From the NCBI GenBank assembly GCA_021161545.1, contig JAGHAJ010000083.1, positions 1 through 8,026 of the forward strand: 8,026 nt of DNA, read 5' to 3'. This document shows positions 5,783-8,026 of this stretch, piece by piece. Each line of letters opens with the position of its first letter. The first letter of the stretch is position 1. The notes under the pieces are model-generated. The model was not told where the DNA came from. It saw only the letters and a list, made by a program, of their open reading frames with translations, and searched no databases. The DNA is from Synergistota bacterium. Its GTDB lineage: Bacteria > Synergistota > JAGHAJ01. Both the position numbers and the translations under genes were made by a program.

Positions 5783-5799
5783 AAAAGAGGTGGTATAAA

Positions 5800-6984
5800 T
5801 TGATAGGAGACAAGGTATACTTAGACCATTACAGGACAACACCTGTTCATGAAGAAGTATATCAAAGAATGCAACCGTATTTCAAGGAGAAATTCTGGTT
5901 GCCTGCACCATTTGTATCTACAGGAACAGAGATAGGAGAGATGATAGAGGAGGCAAAGGGAGAAATATTAAAGTCTTTCAACCTGAAAAGAGGAGAAATA
6001 TTATTTACCCCTGGTGGAACATATGCCAACAACATGGTTATACATGGAGTATTAAGAGATGCTGAACCCGAGTCAACAAGAATAATAACATCAGAAGTGT
6101 GCCATATATCTATCTTGAACACATATATGTATTATAAGAAGAAAGGCATAGACGTGGTATTCTTAAAAGTGGATAATGAAGGCTATATAGACATAGAGGA
6201 GTTAAAAAGTCAGCTTACCCCACATACAAAGCTTGTTTCGATAACACATGTAAATCACACGATTGGAACGATACAGCCTGTAGAAGAAATCATCAAGACA
6301 GTAAAGGAGTACAACGAGAATATAGCTATACTGTTAGATAGTGCTACCGCCATAAATTCTATACCTATAGACCTCTCAAGGCTCAACGTCGATTTTCTGA
6401 CTGCAAGTGGCCATAAGATATACGGACCAAAGGGCATAGGCATCATAGTAGCAAGAGACACAAAGAAGTTGAAACCGATTATTTTTGGAAACGTAGATAC
6501 ATCTCCGTATACACCAGGAGCTGACAATATCCCCGGTATAGTTGGGATAAAAGAGGCAATCAAACTTGCCACAGTGAGGAGAGAAGAATATGTGAAACAT
6601 ACGTCAGAGCTACAGAAGTACCTGGCAGAAAGAATGGAAAAGGAGATACCAGACATTGTCCTTAACGGCCCACCAGTGGGAGAGCGAGCAGTGGACAATA
6701 TAAACTACTCCATAAGGTACGTAGAAGGCGAATCAGTAACACTGTTCTTAGACTTCGAAAATATTGTAGTAGCAACAGGTTCTGCGTGTGCATCCAGCAA
6801 TCTAAAGGTAAACTATGTCCTGAGTGCCATCGGAAGAGAACATGAACTCGCACATGGTTCTCTAAGGATTACATTGGGATGGGACAACAGCAAAGACGAA
6901 ATAGATACATTTGTGGAAACTCTAAAACCCATAGTAGAAAGACTGAGGAGTCAAAGCACCCTCACAAGAACACAGGAGGTGTAA
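5800..6984 (+). CDS. Divergent IscS/NifS-type cysteine desulfurase
   Basis: A class V aminotransferase-fold PLP enzyme of 394 residues that should mobilise sulfur from cysteine as a persulfide for iron-sulfur cluster assembly. The PLP lysine is K206 in SGHKIYGPKGIG, the acid/base histidine is H102 (CHISILNT), D180 would contact the pyridine nitrogen, and the sulfur-carrying cysteine is C330 in GSACASSNLKVNYVL. The arginine in GSLRITLG should bind the substrate carboxylate. Several normally conserved positions differ. YLDNAATTP is YLDHYRTTP, the GNPSS region is FWLPAPFVS, NNE(T/I)G is NHTIG, and the Gln that usually follows the PLP-binding Asp is T183. The start is TTG at 5800, with AGAGGTGG 6 bases upstream; it puts YLDH at the usual distance from the N-terminus. 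The IscU-like gene follows 4 bases after the stop. Desulfurase activity is likely, but the altered pocket makes substrate or partner differences possible. Confidence 0.88.
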   Translation: MIGDKVYLDHYRTTPVHEEVYQRMQPYFKEKFWLPAPFVSTGTEIGEMIEEAKGEILKSFNLKRGEILFTPGGTYANNMVIHGVLRDAEPESTRIITSEVCHISILNTYMYYKKKGIDVVFLKVDNEGYIDIEELKSQLTPHTKLVSITHVNHTIGTIQPVEEIIKTVKEYNENIAILLDSATAINSIPIDLSRLNVDFLTASGHKIYGPKGIGIIVARDTKKLKPIIFGNVDTSPYTPGADNIPGIVGIKEAIKLATVRREEYVKHTSELQKYLAERMEKEIPDIVLNGPPVGERAVDNINYSIRYVEGESVTLFLDFENIVVATGSACASSNLKVNYVLSAIGREHELAHGSLRITLGWDNSKDEIDTFVETLKPIVERLRSQSTLTRTQEV

Positions 6985-6988
6985 GAAA

Positions 6989-7624
6989 ATGGCTATAGTG
7001 AAGTATACGGAAAAAGTAATAGAACACTTTAAAAACCCAAGGAATGTTGGAGAAATAGAAAATCCAGATGGAGCTGCCACAGTAGGTAGTCCCGCATGCG
7101 GAGACCAGGTGTCAGTATTTCTGAAGGTAAATAATGACAGGATCGAAGATATAAAATTTCTATCGTATGGATGTGCATCCAACATAGCAACAGGTTCAAT
7201 AGTAACCGAGATGGCAAAGGGAAAGAGTATAGAGGAAGCAAAAAAGCTCACATGGAAGCAAGCAATGGAAGAACTTGGTGGGCTCCCTCCCATAAAGTTC
7301 CACTGCTCAGTTCTCGCAGTAGATGGTCTCAGGGCTGCAATCAAAGACTACGAAGAAAGAAAACTCGGTAAGAAATATGAGGAAAGCGTAAACGAAGAGT
7401 ACATACTTGAAAAACTAAAAGAGATTATATACCCTAAAACTGGAAACAACATAGTAGATGCCCAATTAATAAGATACATGAAATTCGAAGATGGAAAGCT
7501 AACAATCGAGATGTCATTTGAGGAAACAGATGAATTCAAGCAAAACGTGCTGGAAGAGATCAAAGAGCACATTTCAGAAATAAAGGAAGTAAAAGAAATA
7601 GACATAAAGGTGATGGAATACTAA
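6989..7624 (+). CDS. IscU/NifU-type Fe-S scaffold fused to a C-terminal MIP18 (DUF59)-like domain
   Basis: Residues 1-125 are an IscU scaffold: YTEKVIEHFKNPRNVGE, then the three cluster-ligand cysteines C37 (PACGD, with D39), C62 (YGCASNIATGS) and C106 (KFHCSVLAVDGL, preceded by H105). It would receive sulfur from the desulfurase encoded just upstream and assemble a [2Fe-2S] cluster. After a charged linker (about 121-137), residues about 138-211 resemble the MIP18/DUF59 fold: an LEKLKEII helix, NIVDAQLI, EDGKLTIEM, and a final VKEIDIKV strand. In stand-alone MIP18/SufT proteins the first turn usually carries DPE and the second loop a Thr...Cys-Pro element. Here these read YPK and EETDE, so the domain lacks its cysteine. 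A plain IscU has about 130-150 residues; this one has 211. The ATG at 6989 has AGGAGGTG 7 bases upstream, overlapping the end of the desulfurase gene. Confidence 0.9.
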   Translation: MAIVKYTEKVIEHFKNPRNVGEIENPDGAATVGSPACGDQVSVFLKVNNDRIEDIKFLSYGCASNIATGSIVTEMAKGKSIEEAKKLTWKQAMEELGGLPPIKFHCSVLAVDGLRAAIKDYEERKLGKKYEESVNEEYILEKLKEIIYPKTGNNIVDAQLIRYMKFEDGKLTIEMSFEETDEFKQNVLEEIKEHISEIKEVKEIDIKVMEY

Positions 7625-7626
7625 CC

Positions 7627-8026
7627 ATGTTCTTCTTAAGAACAACGAAATATGCAATAAGGTCTCTGGTATATATAACAGTGAAGGGAAAGACCACATC
7701 TCTACAAGAATTATCAAGGGAACTTGAGATTCCATTCGACTACCTTAAGAAAGTATTAATAAAACTGCAAAAAGCCGGGATACTACGTAGTATAAAAGGA
7801 AAGGCTGGGGGGTATTACCTTGCTAAACCCCCAGCCTCCATCACTATTGCAGAAGTGATAAAAATATTCGAAAGTGTGGGATTTGAGGAATGTAACTTTT
7901 CATATTGTGAAGAAAAGTGCATGGCATATAAGGGCATGATGCTATTAGAGAAAAGGCTTATGGAAGTACTCAATAGCATCACCTTAGCCGACTTTCAGAA
8001 AAGGAGGGAGAAATTAAATGAGGGTA
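7627..8026 (+). CDS. Rrf2-family (IscR-like) transcriptional regulator, 3' end not in window
   Basis: The frame is open from ATG 7627, 2 bases after the scaffold stop, to the window edge (133 codons visible). The N-terminus FLRTTKYAIRSLVYIT is the typical first helix of Rrf2 proteins. SLQELSRELEIPFDYLKKVL (25-44) with LQKAGILRSIKGKAGGYYLA (47-66) forms the winged helix-turn-helix. Three cysteines, C89, C94 and C98 (C-x4-C-x3-C), sit in the usual cluster-binding loop, so it probably holds an Fe-S cluster and senses cluster status. The spacing is tighter than in E. coli IscR (C-x5-C-x5-C plus His). The ribosome site is weak, suggesting translational coupling to the scaffold gene. It is the third gene of its operon rather than the first as in iscRSUA. 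The inverted repeat at the operon promoter is its likely target. Confidence 0.9.
   Translation, partial: MFFLRTTKYAIRSLVYITVKGKTTSLQELSRELEIPFDYLKKVLIKLQKAGILRSIKGKAGGYYLAKPPASITIAEVIKIFESVGFEECNFSYCEEKCMAYKGMMLLEKRLMEVLNSITLADFQKRREKLNEG
8018..8026 (+). CDS. Start of a further gene overlapping the Rrf2 gene
   Basis: A strong ribosome site AAGGAGGGAG (8001-8010) is followed by ATG AGG GTA at 8018-8026, in a different frame from the regulator, which has not yet ended. This looks like the start of a fourth, translationally coupled gene of the isc operon. Only three codons (Met-Arg-Val) are visible, so no product can be assigned. Confidence 0.5.

Noticed and set aside
5663-5799. Cobalamin riboswitch expected upstream of cobU
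   Set aside because: The intergenic region is 137 bp and the predicted leader only about 25 nt, far too short for the roughly 200-nt B12 riboswitch; no B12-box-like element was seen.
1-8026. CRISPR array, insertion sequence, tRNA or phage elements
   Set aside because: No regularly spaced repeats, transposase motifs, terminal inverted repeats or tRNA-like cloverleaf segments were found on either strand.

Overview
The window is bacterial: Shine-Dalgarno sites, sigma-70 type -35/-10 promoters, an FCD-type GntR regulator and an Rrf2/IscR-type regulator are all visible. Arginine is written mostly with AGA/AGG and isoleucine often with ATA, TTG and GTG starts occur, and genes overlap tightly. Together with a cobamide remodelling operon, this suggests an anaerobic, possibly thermophilic, moderately low-GC bacterium. 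I cannot assign a phylum.

Left edge (1-1270, minus strand): an FCD-family GntR regulator with its own promoter, followed by a 142-base gap and the 5' part of a polysaccharide-deacetylase-fold hydrolase that runs off the window. The gap looks like a scar. Directly after the regulator there is a well-placed ribosome site, a GTG start and 15 codons resembling the start of a hydantoinase/dihydroorotase-type amidohydrolase. Shortly afterwards, in another frame, comes a peptide resembling the tail of the same family. The locus may once have degraded hydantoins, cyclic imides or pyrimidines.

Middle (1353-5722, minus strand): six overlapping genes in one operon, in transcription order cobU, cbiR, cobS, cbiB, cobD (threonine-phosphate decarboxylase) and a cblS-like alpha-ribazole kinase. 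They form a nucleotide-loop assembly and remodelling module. CbiR would strip the lower nucleotide from imported cobamides to give cobinamide phosphate. CobD and CbiB supply and attach aminopropanol phosphate, CobU activates cobinamide phosphate with GTP, and CobS joins the new lower nucleotide. CblS would make that nucleotide by phosphorylating alpha-ribazole. No cobT, cobC or cobalamin riboswitch lies in the window.

Right side (5732-8026, plus strand): a divergent iron-sulfur operon behind a perfect TTGACA-17-TATAAT promoter with a 25-bp inverted repeat over the probable start of transcription. It encodes a divergent IscS-type cysteine desulfurase, an IscU scaffold fused to a C-terminal MIP18/DUF59-like domain, and an Rrf2-family regulator with three cysteines. 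The start of a further gene overlaps the regulator at the window edge. The inverted repeat is the obvious candidate site for autoregulation by the Rrf2 protein.

No RNA genes, insertion sequences or CRISPR arrays were seen. No gap without a gene exceeds about 145 bases.
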